A stretch of DNA of 64,000 nt from Thermatribacter velox (GTDB lineage Bacteria; Atribacterota; Atribacteria; Atribacterales; Thermatribacteraceae). Positions 56,161 to 64,000 of the stretch are shown here, piece after piece (the first letter of the stretch is position 1; every line of letters begins with the position of its first letter). The translations under genes and the position numbers were made by a program. The stretch spans positions 434,001 through 498,000 of the forward strand of contig NZ_CP121689.1 of assembly GCF_038396615.1 (NCBI RefSeq). The letters run 5' to 3'. The notes beneath the pieces are model-generated. The model worked only from the letters and a program-made list of their open reading frames with translations, was not told where the DNA came from and searched no databases.

Positions 56161-57423
56161 ATGACCCCGCGTGAACGAGTCGTGAAGGCTCTTTCTCATC
56201 AAGAAACTGATAAACTTCCGTTGGACATAAATCCAATTCTTAATACTGGAATTCATGTTTCAACCCTTCACAAGTTGAAGGTAGCTCTGGGCCTAATTTC
56301 AGAGAAAGAACCAGTGAAAGTTGTCGACCCCTATCAGATGTTGGGAGAAATTGATAACGAGCTAAGGAAAGCTTTGGGAATCGATACTGTTCCCCTAATG
56401 CCATATAAAAACTTTTTTGGTTTTGAAAATACTGACTGGAAACCCTGGACTTTTTTTGATGGTACACCACTTTTAGTTCCCGGCAAGTTCAACACCACTC
56501 CTGATGCCAATGGCAATATTTACCAATACCCCCTGGGCGATACCCGTTTTCCACCTTCTGCCAAAATGCCCAAAGATGGGTTTTACCATGATGCCATTAT
56601 CCGTCAAAAGCCCTTTCGCGATGAAGACCTCAAAGTTGAAGATCAGATTGAGGAATATACCCTGCTTACTGATGAAGAACTAAGCTATTACGAGCAAGAA
56701 TCAAAACGACTTTATGAAGAGACCGATTACGCTGTAGTTTTTGGAGGGGTTCCCGGTACTAACTTAGGGGACGTTGCTTATGTTCCTGGTCCAGCCCTTC
56801 CAGACCCCAAAGGCATCCGAGATGTAGAGGAGTGGTATGTTTCTCTTGTTATCAGAAAAGACTTTGTGCGGGAAGTGTTTGCGAGGATGACAGAAATCGG
56901 TTTGGAAAATTTAAGGCTTCTTTATCAGGCGGTGGGTGATAGAATCCAAGTCATAATGATTTCTGGTACTGATTTTGGTTCGCAAAATGGCTTGTTTATT
57001 TCAAGAGAAGCTTACCGAGAGCTCTTCAAGCCCTTCCACAAAAAGATCAACGATTGGGTTCATCAGAACACGTCCTGGAAAACCTTCATTCACACCTGTG
57101 GTGGGGTTTATGAGCTCTTACCTGATCTTCGTGAAGCAGGGTTTGACGCTTTGAACCCAGTACAAATTTCAGCTGCTGGCATGGATCCTGAAAAACTGAA
57201 AAAGGATTTTGGTGCTTATTTCACCTTTTGGGGAGGAAGCATTGATACTCAGAAAACTCTTCCTTTTGGAAGCCCCGAGGAAGTTAAAGAAGAAGTTAGG
57301 CAACTCATCAGTATTTTCCGCCCTGGTGGAGGATTTGTCTGTGCTCCGGTGCACAACATTCAGGCCAATGTGCCTGTTGAAAATGTTTTGGCTTTCTTTG
57401 AGGCTGTTAACCAATATCGTTAG
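56161..57423 (+). CDS. Uroporphyrinogen decarboxylase-family (MtaA-like) protein in the inositol operon
   Basis: 420 residues, starting MTPRERVVKALSHQETDKLPLD, paralogous to the protein at 5392. The zinc triad of the MtaA methyltransferase branch appears complete: His and Cys in FIHTCGG and a Cys in GGFVCAPVHNIQANVP. Such enzymes move methyl groups to or from corrinoids. In an inositol operon, demethylation of O-methyl-inositols (for example pinitol or ononitol) is conceivable. However, no corrinoid protein is adjacent and no activity is known. Ribosome site AAAGGAG. Confidence 0.72.
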   Translation: MTPRERVVKALSHQETDKLPLDINPILNTGIHVSTLHKLKVALGLISEKEPVKVVDPYQMLGEIDNELRKALGIDTVPLMPYKNFFGFENTDWKPWTFFDGTPLLVPGKFNTTPDANGNIYQYPLGDTRFPPSAKMPKDGFYHDAIIRQKPFRDEDLKVEDQIEEYTLLTDEELSYYEQESKRLYEETDYAVVFGGVPGTNLGDVAYVPGPALPDPKGIRDVEEWYVSLVIRKDFVREVFARMTEIGLENLRLLYQAVGDRIQVIMISGTDFGSQNGLFISREAYRELFKPFHKKINDWVHQNTSWKTFIHTCGGVYELLPDLREAGFDALNPVQISAAGMDPEKLKKDFGAYFTFWGGSIDTQKTLPFGSPEEVKEEVRQLISIFRPGGGFVCAPVHNIQANVPVENVLAFFEAVNQYR

Positions 57424-57438
57424 GGGAGGTTTGTTAAT

Positions 57439-58269
57439 ATGACACCGAAGTTGGGTTTTAATGGCGCAACAACCATGAAAGCCAGTCTCATTGAGGATGC
57501 CGAAGTTAGTAAAAAGGCAGGTTTTGAGTACTTAGAGCTACGAGATAATAAGTTGGAGACTTTGTTGAAGGATAAAAGCTTGCCTGAAATCAGAGACATT
57601 CTTCAGCATATTGGTATTCAACCTTTAGCTATGAATTCTTTAGAGCGGGCTACTTTGCATGATCGAACCGGTTTTCAGGAAGTTAAAAACAGAGCAGAAA
57701 AGCTCTGTCAATATTCTTCTGCGCTTAACTGTCCTATTCTTATTGTTGTTCCAACGTTTTTGAATGATTTGACAGGTAAGCCAGATAGACAAACCATTAA
57801 ACAAGATGCTTGTTTGGTCCTCGAAGAGCTTGAAAAGATTGCCCGTTCCCACGAAGTTAAAATTGCTTTCGAATTTTTAGGTTTTGCTAATACATCGGTG
57901 AATTCGCTTTCATTCGCTAATGAAATTGTTTCGGAACTTAATAATCCAAACATTGGACTAACTATCGATACTTTTCATTTCTTTTTGAGTGGCGAACCTC
58001 TTTCTGTTTTGGATCAAATTCCTTCTGAAAGAATTTTCTTGGTTCATATTACTGATGCTGAGAATGTTTCTAAAGAAACAATACAAGATAAGCATCGGAC
58101 AGTTCCTGGAAACGGAGTTCTGCCTCTCAAGGATTTTGTTCGTAAGGTTCAGGCTATTGGTTACCAAGGAGTGTATTCTATCGAGCTTTTCAATCCTACT
58201 TACTGGGAGTGGGATCCTGAAGAGGTTGCTAAACTTTGCTATCAGAGAATGAAGATGCTTTTTGAATAA
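57439..58269 (+). CDS. iolI: 2-keto-myo-inositol isomerase-like protein (IolI type)
   Basis: 276 residues, TIM-barrel family. It resembles Bacillus subtilis IolI (as I recall it) along its length: LGFNGATTM, GFEYLELRDN, IQPLAMNSLE, IAFEFLGF, NIGLTIDTFHFF, IFLVHITDAE and YSIELFNPTYW. These include metal ligands Glu, Asp, His and Glu. IolI interconverts 2-inosose and 1-keto-D-chiro-inositol, so the locus may also handle D-chiro-inositol. Ribosome site TAGGGGAGG. Confidence 0.78.
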   Translation: MTPKLGFNGATTMKASLIEDAEVSKKAGFEYLELRDNKLETLLKDKSLPEIRDILQHIGIQPLAMNSLERATLHDRTGFQEVKNRAEKLCQYSSALNCPILIVVPTFLNDLTGKPDRQTIKQDACLVLEELEKIARSHEVKIAFEFLGFANTSVNSLSFANEIVSELNNPNIGLTIDTFHFFLSGEPLSVLDQIPSERIFLVHITDAENVSKETIQDKHRTVPGNGVLPLKDFVRKVQAIGYQGVYSIELFNPTYWEWDPEEVAKLCYQRMKMLFE

Positions 58270-58296
58270 AATAATGTGAACAGGGGGAACGTGTGA

Positions 58297-59304
58297 ATGA
58301 TTAAGTTGGGACTGGTTGGTGCTGGGCGGATTGGGAGACTTCATGCGGAAAACATTGTTTATGGAATACGCGGTGCAGAACTGGTTACTGTTGCTGATAC
58401 ACTCCTCAATGAGGAAATGGAGCAATGGGCATACAGCCTTGGAGTACCGAAAGCAAGCAAAAGGGTGGAAGATGTTTTTTCTGACCCAGAGATTGATGCA
58501 GTCTTGATTTGTTCTCCTTCAAATACTCATGAGGACTACATTATGGAAGCAGCAAGAAATGGGAAACACATCTTTTGTGAGAAACCGATTGGCAGCAACT
58601 TGAGTAAAATTGAGAAAGCTCTGCAGGTTGTTGAGGATAACAAAGTGAAGTTGCAGATTGGTTTTGTGCGCCGTTTTGACCATAACCACAAGAAAGTCCA
58701 TGATGCAGTGAAAGAAGGTAAGATAGGAGAACCCTGGTTGGTAAAAATCACTTCTCGAGATCCCCAACCTCCTTCTGTGGATTACCTCAAAACCTCTGGT
58801 GGCATATTTTTCGATATGACTATTCACGATTTTGACATGGCGAGGTATCTTTCAGGAAGTGATGTGGTGGAAGTCTCTGCTTGCGGAGCTGTCCTGGTCA
58901 ATCCAGTAGTGGCTGATTTGAACGATTTTGATACTGCAATTGTTACTTTAAGATTTGAAAATGGTGCTTTGGGTGTTATTGACAACTGCCGCCAGGCGGT
59001 TTATGGCTATGACCAAAGGACCGAGGTTCATGGCTCAAAAGGTTGTGTGTGGGTGGAGAATGACCGACCCAATACTTCACTGGTCCTTACTGCTCAGGGC
59101 ACTCTGGGAGAACCCTTCCTATGGTTTTTTGTGGAGCGATATAAAGAGGCTTTCATCGCAGAAATCAGAGTTTTCATCGACGCTATTGAGAAAAATTTGG
59201 ACCCCCCCGTGGATGGTATGGATGGCTTTAAAGCTGTTTTAATTGCCAGAGCTGCGGATGAATCAGCTCGAGAAGGTAAACCAGTGAAAGTACCCAAAGT
59301 TTGA
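58297..59304 (+). CDS. iolG: myo-Inositol 2-dehydrogenase, IolG type
   Basis: 335 residues, Gfo/Idh/MocA family. GLVGAGRIGRLHAENI, CEKPIGSNLSKIE (EKP motif), KITSRDPQPPSVDYLKTSGG and DMTIHDFDMARYL, with catalytic Asp and His, are characteristic of inositol dehydrogenases. It oxidises myo-inositol to scyllo-inosose with NAD+. T. maritima TM0414 is the equivalent. Ribosome site AGGGGGAA. Confidence 0.9.
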   Translation: MIKLGLVGAGRIGRLHAENIVYGIRGAELVTVADTLLNEEMEQWAYSLGVPKASKRVEDVFSDPEIDAVLICSPSNTHEDYIMEAARNGKHIFCEKPIGSNLSKIEKALQVVEDNKVKLQIGFVRRFDHNHKKVHDAVKEGKIGEPWLVKITSRDPQPPSVDYLKTSGGIFFDMTIHDFDMARYLSGSDVVEVSACGAVLVNPVVADLNDFDTAIVTLRFENGALGVIDNCRQAVYGYDQRTEVHGSKGCVWVENDRPNTSLVLTAQGTLGEPFLWFFVERYKEAFIAEIRVFIDAIEKNLDPPVDGMDGFKAVLIARAADESAREGKPVKVPKV

Positions 59305-59361
59305 GCGATTATTTCTTGTAAGAACTCCTTCTGTGTCTATCTTAAGTGCCAAATTGACGAG

Positions 59362-59385
59362 AGCAAGCACGACCGTGTGCTTGCT
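59362..59385 (+). repeat. Intercistronic hairpin before the hydroxypyruvate-isomerase-like gene
   Basis: AGCAAGCAC (59362-59370) and GTGCTTGCT (59377-59385) with a 6-base loop. No T-run follows, so it is probably an mRNA processing or stability element rather than a terminator. Confidence 0.5.
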
Positions 59386-59409
59386 ATTAAGTTTAGGAGG
59401 AGATGTTCT

Positions 59410-60192
59410 GTGCGAGTGGCTTTATGTATCGAGACCATCTTTAGGGAATTTCCCTTTGAAGAAAGGTTTTCTTCAACAAAAGCCAGTGGATTTGATTATG
59501 TCGAATTCTGGACCTGGAGAGATAAAGATATCGAAAAGATAAAACAACTTTGTTTTGAGAATGAAGTTAAAATTGCCGCCTTCTCGGGTGATCAGGATTT
59601 TTCCTTGGTAGATGAGCACGAGCGGAAACAATACGTTGATTTTGTCAAGGAATCTATCGAGTCAGCTTTAAAGCTTGATTGCCATTGTTTGGTACTTCAT
59701 TCAAACGCTTTAGATAAAAATGGTAGGGTTTTGAGATCTTACGATGAAATCGGATACGAGCAAAAAATACAGACAATGATTGACACTCTTAGGATTTTGG
59801 CGCCTTTTGCAGAGGAAGCTGGTGTTACCCTAGTTTTAGAAGCCTTAAATACTAAAGTGGATCATCCTGGCAATTTCTTGGCAACTACTGAAGACGCTAT
59901 TAAGGTTATAAGATCTGTAAACTCTCCAAATGTAAAGATTTTGTACGACATTTATCATATGCAGATTATGGAGGGAAACCTTATTAACACGCTTCGAGAA
60001 TACATTGATTTTATCGGTCATATTCACATTGCTGATGTTCCAGGAAGAAACGAACCAGGTACAGGAGAAATTAACTATGTTAACATCCTGCGTGCTCTTG
60101 AATCCCTGAACTATAAAGGAGCGGTTGGTTTTGAGCTTTTCCCGCTGCGTTCTTCTGAGGAAGCGGTGAGAGCCATCCAAGCACTTTTCTAA
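59410..60192 (+). CDS. Hydroxypyruvate isomerase-like TIM-barrel isomerase
   Basis: About 260 residues from GTG 59410, which follows TAGGAGGAGA; the longer frame from 59377 lacks a ribosome site. The hydroxypyruvate-isomerase family pattern is present: GFDYVEFW, LVLEALNTKVDHPGNFL, KILYDIYHMQIMEGN, HIHIADVPGRNEPGTGEINY and VGFELFP, with metal ligands Glu, Asp, His and Glu. Many members act on other sugar acids or ketoses. Its substrate here is unknown; it lies between iolG and uxaE. Confidence 0.78.
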   Translation: MRVALCIETIFREFPFEERFSSTKASGFDYVEFWTWRDKDIEKIKQLCFENEVKIAAFSGDQDFSLVDEHERKQYVDFVKESIESALKLDCHCLVLHSNALDKNGRVLRSYDEIGYEQKIQTMIDTLRILAPFAEEAGVTLVLEALNTKVDHPGNFLATTEDAIKVIRSVNSPNVKILYDIYHMQIMEGNLINTLREYIDFIGHIHIADVPGRNEPGTGEINYVNILRALESLNYKGAVGFELFPLRSSEEAVRAIQALF

Positions 60193-60233
60193 ATAAAGCT
60201 GTATGTTAGAATATCAAAGAAGAGGTGTGCGTT

Positions 60234-61718
60234 GTGGAAAGAGAAAAGATTAAGGGGTTGTTAGAGGAAGCCTTGAGGGAAGAGCTTAGGGTGTATCCTC
60301 AGCAGTATGAGATTCCCGCTCTTTCCTGTACTGTTTTTCCCGTGAAAGGTCCTCGCAGATTTTGTTTAGGAGTTTGGCAAAGAGAAAGTACTCCTCTTTT
60401 TGAAGGACCGCTTTTCTCCTGGCAAGACCCAGAAAAAGAGCTTTTTCTGCTGGTTTACCCCTTTTCCTGGAAAAACTATCTGCTTCTTGCTCAACATCTG
60501 CCGTATTTGCGCCCTGTTCCCTTTGATAATCGTCCTTCTTTTGGCTGTGGAGATCGCTTGGGCATGGTTTCTGCAGCACATCTTAAAGCTCTGGAGAAAT
60601 TCCCGGTTTTTCCGGTCGTTGCTCAACAGTCTCCCCGGGAGCTGGACAAAACCCACCGTACTTTTTCTGAGGTTCTTTTGGGGGCAGCTTGGGGTGTGCT
60701 GGAGAGCAGCTACCGGGGTCCCTTTGGTGCTGATGCTGATCACGTGAAAGATGAAAAACACCTTCTCGAAGCCAGAGACCTGGGGTATACCATGTATACC
60801 CTGGATTTGAGCGATGAAGTCGATTTTGGCGTTTTCAACCTGGATGAAAAAACGCTGCTCAAGCGCTTTGACAAATTGGGTACAAGGGCAAAGGAAATAT
60901 TTAATCTGTATCGAGGAAAAGAGTGGAAGCTCTCCCCAGAAGTGATGGTAGATTTTTCCGAAGAAAAGTTGCTACCAGTTTTGTTGGCCTATCTTCCTGC
61001 AATAGACAGAGTGGAGTACTTCTATGCTCTCCTTTCAGAGAGTGTTTCGTCTTTTGATCTTGAGATCTCGCTTGACGAAGGACCCCGTGAGACTTCTCCT
61101 GAAGCTCACTTTTTTGTTGCTGAAGAACTGCACCGTCGGAAAATTGATTTCCACAGTTTGGCCCCCCGTTTCCCGGGGCGCTTTGAAAAAGGAGTGGAGT
61201 ATGTTGGAGACCTTGAGGAGCTTACTCTTTCCTTCCAGACTCATGCTACCATTCAGAAAAACCTTACTGGATACCGCTTGAGCTTGCATTCAGGTAGTGA
61301 TAAGTTCAGCGTTTATTCCTCCTTCTTTCGGGCAACCGGGGGTATATTTCATGTGAAGACTTCTGGTACCAGTTGGCTTTCAGCGCTGGAAACAATTATG
61401 AAAAGCGACCCCGAACTTTTTCGCTCTATTTACAGCATTGCTTACGATACGCTTGAAGAGAACCTCAAAGCGTATTCTCTCTCCCTGGACAAGGCCGATT
61501 TTCCTACTGGTCTTGAAAAGGTTGATGATAAGCATTTGCCGGCCTTTTTCTTTCAAGATAAGGTACGTCAGATGTTGCATATTGCTTATGGTCCGGTACT
61601 TGAAGCTCTCGGGGATAGGTTAAGGGAGGTACTTTTTCGGGAAGAAGAAAAACATTACCGAAAGGTTAGTGGCAACATAGAGAAACACCTGGCCGTTCTT
61701 TTTGGCGAAAGCAAATAA
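60234..61718 (+). CDS. uxaE: Tagaturonate epimerase, UxaE type
   Basis: About 494 residues from GTG 60234 (ribosome site AAGAGGTG). It matches the UxaE family typified by T. maritima TM0440: FGCGDRLG near residue 110, GPFGADADHVK, EYVGDLEEL and LSLHSGSDKFSVY. UxaE interconverts D-tagaturonate and D-fructuronate and is metal-dependent. It takes the IolO product and supplies the next gene, uxaD. Confidence 0.87.
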   Translation: MEREKIKGLLEEALREELRVYPQQYEIPALSCTVFPVKGPRRFCLGVWQRESTPLFEGPLFSWQDPEKELFLLVYPFSWKNYLLLAQHLPYLRPVPFDNRPSFGCGDRLGMVSAAHLKALEKFPVFPVVAQQSPRELDKTHRTFSEVLLGAAWGVLESSYRGPFGADADHVKDEKHLLEARDLGYTMYTLDLSDEVDFGVFNLDEKTLLKRFDKLGTRAKEIFNLYRGKEWKLSPEVMVDFSEEKLLPVLLAYLPAIDRVEYFYALLSESVSSFDLEISLDEGPRETSPEAHFFVAEELHRRKIDFHSLAPRFPGRFEKGVEYVGDLEELTLSFQTHATIQKNLTGYRLSLHSGSDKFSVYSSFFRATGGIFHVKTSGTSWLSALETIMKSDPELFRSIYSIAYDTLEENLKAYSLSLDKADFPTGLEKVDDKHLPAFFFQDKVRQMLHIAYGPVLEALGDRLREVLFREEEKHYRKVSGNIEKHLAVLFGESK

Positions 61719-61742
61719 AAATTTTAGAGGGGGATGACAATC

Positions 61743-62567
61743 ATGCCCAGTATTGAGGAGATGTTTTCAGTTCGGAATCGGGTTTTCCTTTTTACGGGGG
61801 GTGCAGGAATACTTGCTTCGTCACTGGCTTATGAGCTGGGAAAACTGGGGGCAAAAATCGTGCTCACTGATATTGCTCCTCTTGAAGAGAAGCTGGAAGA
61901 GTTCCGCAAGGAATCCATTGAGGTTCGGGGGTACAGGATGGATGCTCTTAACCGCGCTGAAGTAGAAGAGGTAGCAAAAAAAGTTATTGAAGAATGGGGA
62001 AGAGTTGATGCCCTCTTTAATGCAGCTGGAGGCAATATGAAAGATGCTACCACTTCTCCCGAGGTTTCCTTCTTTGACCTTCCTGTGGAGGCTTTGCAAA
62101 AGGTGGTTAATCTCAACCTTTTTGGCGGAGCTATCATCCCTTCTCAGGTTTTTGCAAAAATTATGGTTAACCAGGAAGAAGGAGGGTGCATCATCAATTT
62201 TTCTTCGATGGCAGCGCTGCGTCCGCTTACCAGAGTAGTTGGTTATTCCGCTGCCAAAGCGGCGGTGAGCAATTTCACCCAATGGTTAGCTGTTTACCTT
62301 GCCCAGAATTATACCCCTAAGGTGCGAGTTAATGCTCTGGCCCCTGGGTTTTTTGTTACCAAGCAGAACTATTACCTTCTCTACAATGAAGATGGCACCC
62401 TTACTCCCCGAGGGCAGTCAATTCTTGCCCATACACCTTGTGGAAGGTTTGGAGAACCCCAGGATCTTCTAAGTACTGTACTGTGGCTCCTTTCGCCGGC
62501 TTCGAGCTTTGTAACTGGTGTAGTGGTGCCTGTAGATGGAGGTTTCAGTGCCTTTTCGGGGGTGTAA
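61743..62567 (+). CDS. uxaD: Fructuronate reductase-like SDR, UxaD type
   Basis: About 274 residues from ATG 61743. ATG 61734 abuts the AGAGGGGG ribosome site and is less likely. It is a classical SDR: TGGAGILASSLA cofactor loop, NAAGGNM, and an intact YSAAK catalytic tyrosine/lysine. The neighbourhood after uxaE and resemblance to T. maritima TM0441 suggest NAD(P)H-dependent reduction of D-fructuronate to D-mannonate. Confidence 0.8.
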   Translation: MPSIEEMFSVRNRVFLFTGGAGILASSLAYELGKLGAKIVLTDIAPLEEKLEEFRKESIEVRGYRMDALNRAEVEEVAKKVIEEWGRVDALFNAAGGNMKDATTSPEVSFFDLPVEALQKVVNLNLFGGAIIPSQVFAKIMVNQEEGGCIINFSSMAALRPLTRVVGYSAAKAAVSNFTQWLAVYLAQNYTPKVRVNALAPGFFVTKQNYYLLYNEDGTLTPRGQSILAHTPCGRFGEPQDLLSTVLWLLSPASSFVTGVVVPVDGGFSAFSGV

Positions 62568-62571
62568 AAAG

Positions 62572-64000
62572 TTGGCAGAACTTATTCTCACCGTGGACAT
62601 TGGTACTTCTTCCTGTAAGGTTTGTGTGTTTAACCGTGAAGGAGAGATTCTTTTTTCTACCAAGCGTGATTATCCAACCTTTTCTCCCCAGCCCGGTTTT
62701 GCTGAGCAGAACCCGATTGAAATCTATAAAAACATCAAACAGGCCATTAGGGAGGCGGTCGATTCTTTTTCTGCTTCTTCTTTCTCTGCTCTTGGGTTTG
62801 ATACCATGCTGCACAGTTCTCTTCTTGTGGATGGAGAGGGGAATCCTCTCTATCCACTTTTGAATTGGATGGATACTCGCAGCGCTCAGGAAGTGGAGGA
62901 CATGCGCAATGAGTACCGCCAATATGGTTTTTACAAGCAGAGTGCTGCTCCACTGCATACCATTTTTAATCCGCCTCGGGTGAGGTGGTTCAAGAAAAAC
63001 ATGCCTGAGTTGTGGCGAAAGACGCAGAAGATGGTGACCATCAAAGACTGGATTCTGTGGAATATAACCGGTGTTTTAAGCTGTGATTTTTCTACTGCTT
63101 CGGCAACGGGTTTGCTGGATCTTCGAAAGGTTTCATGGTCGAAAGACATTCTCAACTGGTTACAGCTTTCTGAAGACCACCTGCCGCCCCTTTGCCCTCC
63201 AGAGAACGTTGTTCCCTTGAAGGAGGGAGATTTTTCTGCTGATACAGGTTTGATGCCAGGTCTTCCAGTTGTCTGGGGAGGAGGAGATGGTCCTTTTGCC
63301 AACCTGGGTGAGGGAGCTTTTCGAGAGAAAGAGATGGTGGTAACTGTGGGTTCTTCTGGAGCAGTTAGAATGTGCCAGCTTGCACCGGTTTTTGATCCTC
63401 AGGAGCGTGGCTGGTGCTACTATCTTGCTGACGGCGTATGGGTAGGAGGAGGGGCGATTAACAACGGTGGCATAGTTTATTCCTGGATGCGCGATCTCTT
63501 GGGTAAGGGGGCGGAGGACTTCGAACTGGATATCCACAGAGAACGACCGCTCTTTCTCCCTTTTCTAACTGGAGAGAGAAGTCCAAACTGGAAGGCTAAT
63601 GCACGGGGGATTCTTTTTGGCCTCTCCTATTTTCACGATTTTGCATCCCTGATGCAGGCTGCTTTTGAGGGTGTGGCCTTCCGGGTACGCTCTATTTACG
63701 ATATGCTGTGTGAAATTATGGGGAGACCTGAGCGGGTTATCTTAAGCGGTGGTTTCGCCCAGACTGAGAAGGGCAAAAGGGTTATATGCGATGTGCTGGG
63801 AAGAAAAGTGGAAGTGAGCAATCTTCCCTCGGCTTCGGCACGAGGAGCATTTTTAGTTTCTCTTAAGGCTTTGGGAGAAGTAAAGAGGCTTATGGAGATT
63901 CCAGACGCATTCTTTCCCAGGAACCCGGTTTTAGAGCCTATTGCCGAGCACGCTCTCTTCTATGACCAGCTTTACGAGCTATATTGGGAAGTTTACAGAC
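62572..64000 (+). CDS. FGGY-family kinase, gluconate/xylulose type, cut by the window end
   Basis: At least 476 residues from TTG 62572 (ribosome site GGGGGTG), open to the window edge and probably lacking only a short C-terminus. LTVDIGTSSCKVCVF, catalytic Asp in WGGGDGPFANLGEG, and ILSGGFAQTEKGK fit FGGY kinases. The sequence style is that of gluconokinase-like members. Directly after uxaD, it could phosphorylate gluconate to 6-phosphogluconate. That would connect to gnd at 46551 if the LarA-family protein epimerises mannonate. The alternative is a kinase for another ketose or sugar acid. Confidence 0.85.
   Translation, partial: MAELILTVDIGTSSCKVCVFNREGEILFSTKRDYPTFSPQPGFAEQNPIEIYKNIKQAIREAVDSFSASSFSALGFDTMLHSSLLVDGEGNPLYPLLNWMDTRSAQEVEDMRNEYRQYGFYKQSAAPLHTIFNPPRVRWFKKNMPELWRKTQKMVTIKDWILWNITGVLSCDFSTASATGLLDLRKVSWSKDILNWLQLSEDHLPPLCPPENVVPLKEGDFSADTGLMPGLPVVWGGGDGPFANLGEGAFREKEMVVTVGSSGAVRMCQLAPVFDPQERGWCYYLADGVWVGGGAINNGGIVYSWMRDLLGKGAEDFELDIHRERPLFLPFLTGERSPNWKANARGILFGLSYFHDFASLMQAAFEGVAFRVRSIYDMLCEIMGRPERVILSGGFAQTEKGKRVICDVLGRKVEVSNLPSASARGAFLVSLKALGEVKRLMEIPDAFFPRNPVLEPIAEHALFYDQLYELYWEVYR

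Noticed and set aside
60783-60798. GTATACCATGTATACC resembling the GntR operator
   Set aside because: It lies inside uxaE, spacing differs from the three real sites, and it encodes a normal protein segment.

Overview
The window is dense bacterial DNA, almost entirely coding, with short gaps, frequent TTG and GTG starts and strong GGAGG-type ribosome sites. The gene content suggests an anaerobic, probably thermophilic, sugar- and sugar-acid-fermenting bacterium. The evidence is a complete Rnf complex, TRAP and ABC importers, a TM1266-type hydrogenase-associated regulator, and an inositol pathway of the kind worked out in Thermotoga. A lineage such as Atribacterota or a Thermotoga-like group is plausible, but I cannot fix the taxonomy from sequence alone. 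No phage, insertion sequence or CRISPR array was seen.

Layout. 1-3.3 kb: a degenerate M24 peptidase homologue, a Gfo/Idh/MocA dehydrogenase and an orphan TRAP binding protein. 3.3-5.3 kb (minus): hflK-hflC. 5.4-16.5 kb (plus): one long unidirectional block with a uroporphyrinogen-decarboxylase-like protein, a KtrB/TrkH potassium channel subunit, biotin carboxylase, rnfCDGEAB, an FGGY kinase, a TM1266-type regulator and a CX5R phosphatase. 16.5-26.4 kb: a small membrane protein, a GHL10-type secreted glycosidase, L-fucose isomerase, a beta-helix lipoprotein, an HD-GYP/PilZ-like protein and a short LarA-like protein. 26.6-36.2 kb: a TRAP importer operon with an FGGY kinase and SDR (minus), a LarA-family gene, a GntR/FCD regulator with a frameshifted methyltransferase, and an exported tandem DJ-1/PfpI protein. 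Three near-identical promoter/operator sites tie this region together. 36.5-45.3 kb: a housekeeping run of 2-hydroxyacid dehydrogenase, archease, rtcB, serS, Gfo/Idh, tRNA-Ser(TGA), parA, parB, an M23 peptidase and an anchored hypothetical protein.

45.3-64 kb is an inositol catabolic locus around a LacI regulator with two operator-like palindromes in a divergent promoter region. On the minus strand are lacI, iolO, gnd and a LarA-family epimerase. On the plus strand are iolM, iolN, an ABC importer, a MtaA/URO-D-like protein, an IolI-like isomerase, iolG, a hydroxypyruvate-isomerase-like protein, uxaE, uxaD and an FGGY kinase. IolG, IolM, IolN, IolO, UxaE and UxaD give the known Thermotoga-type route from myo-inositol to D-mannonate.

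The most interesting inference is what follows D-mannonate. D-mannonate and D-gluconate are C2 epimers, and the LarA superfamily is known to include a D-gluconate 2-epimerase. A LarA-family gene translationally overlapping 6-phosphogluconate dehydrogenase, plus an FGGY kinase after uxaD, would therefore send inositol carbon through gluconate and 6-phosphogluconate into the pentose phosphate pathway. The classical alternative is 2-keto-3-deoxygluconate. The second LarA paralogue, in the GntR/TRAP regulon, may serve sugar acids taken up from outside.
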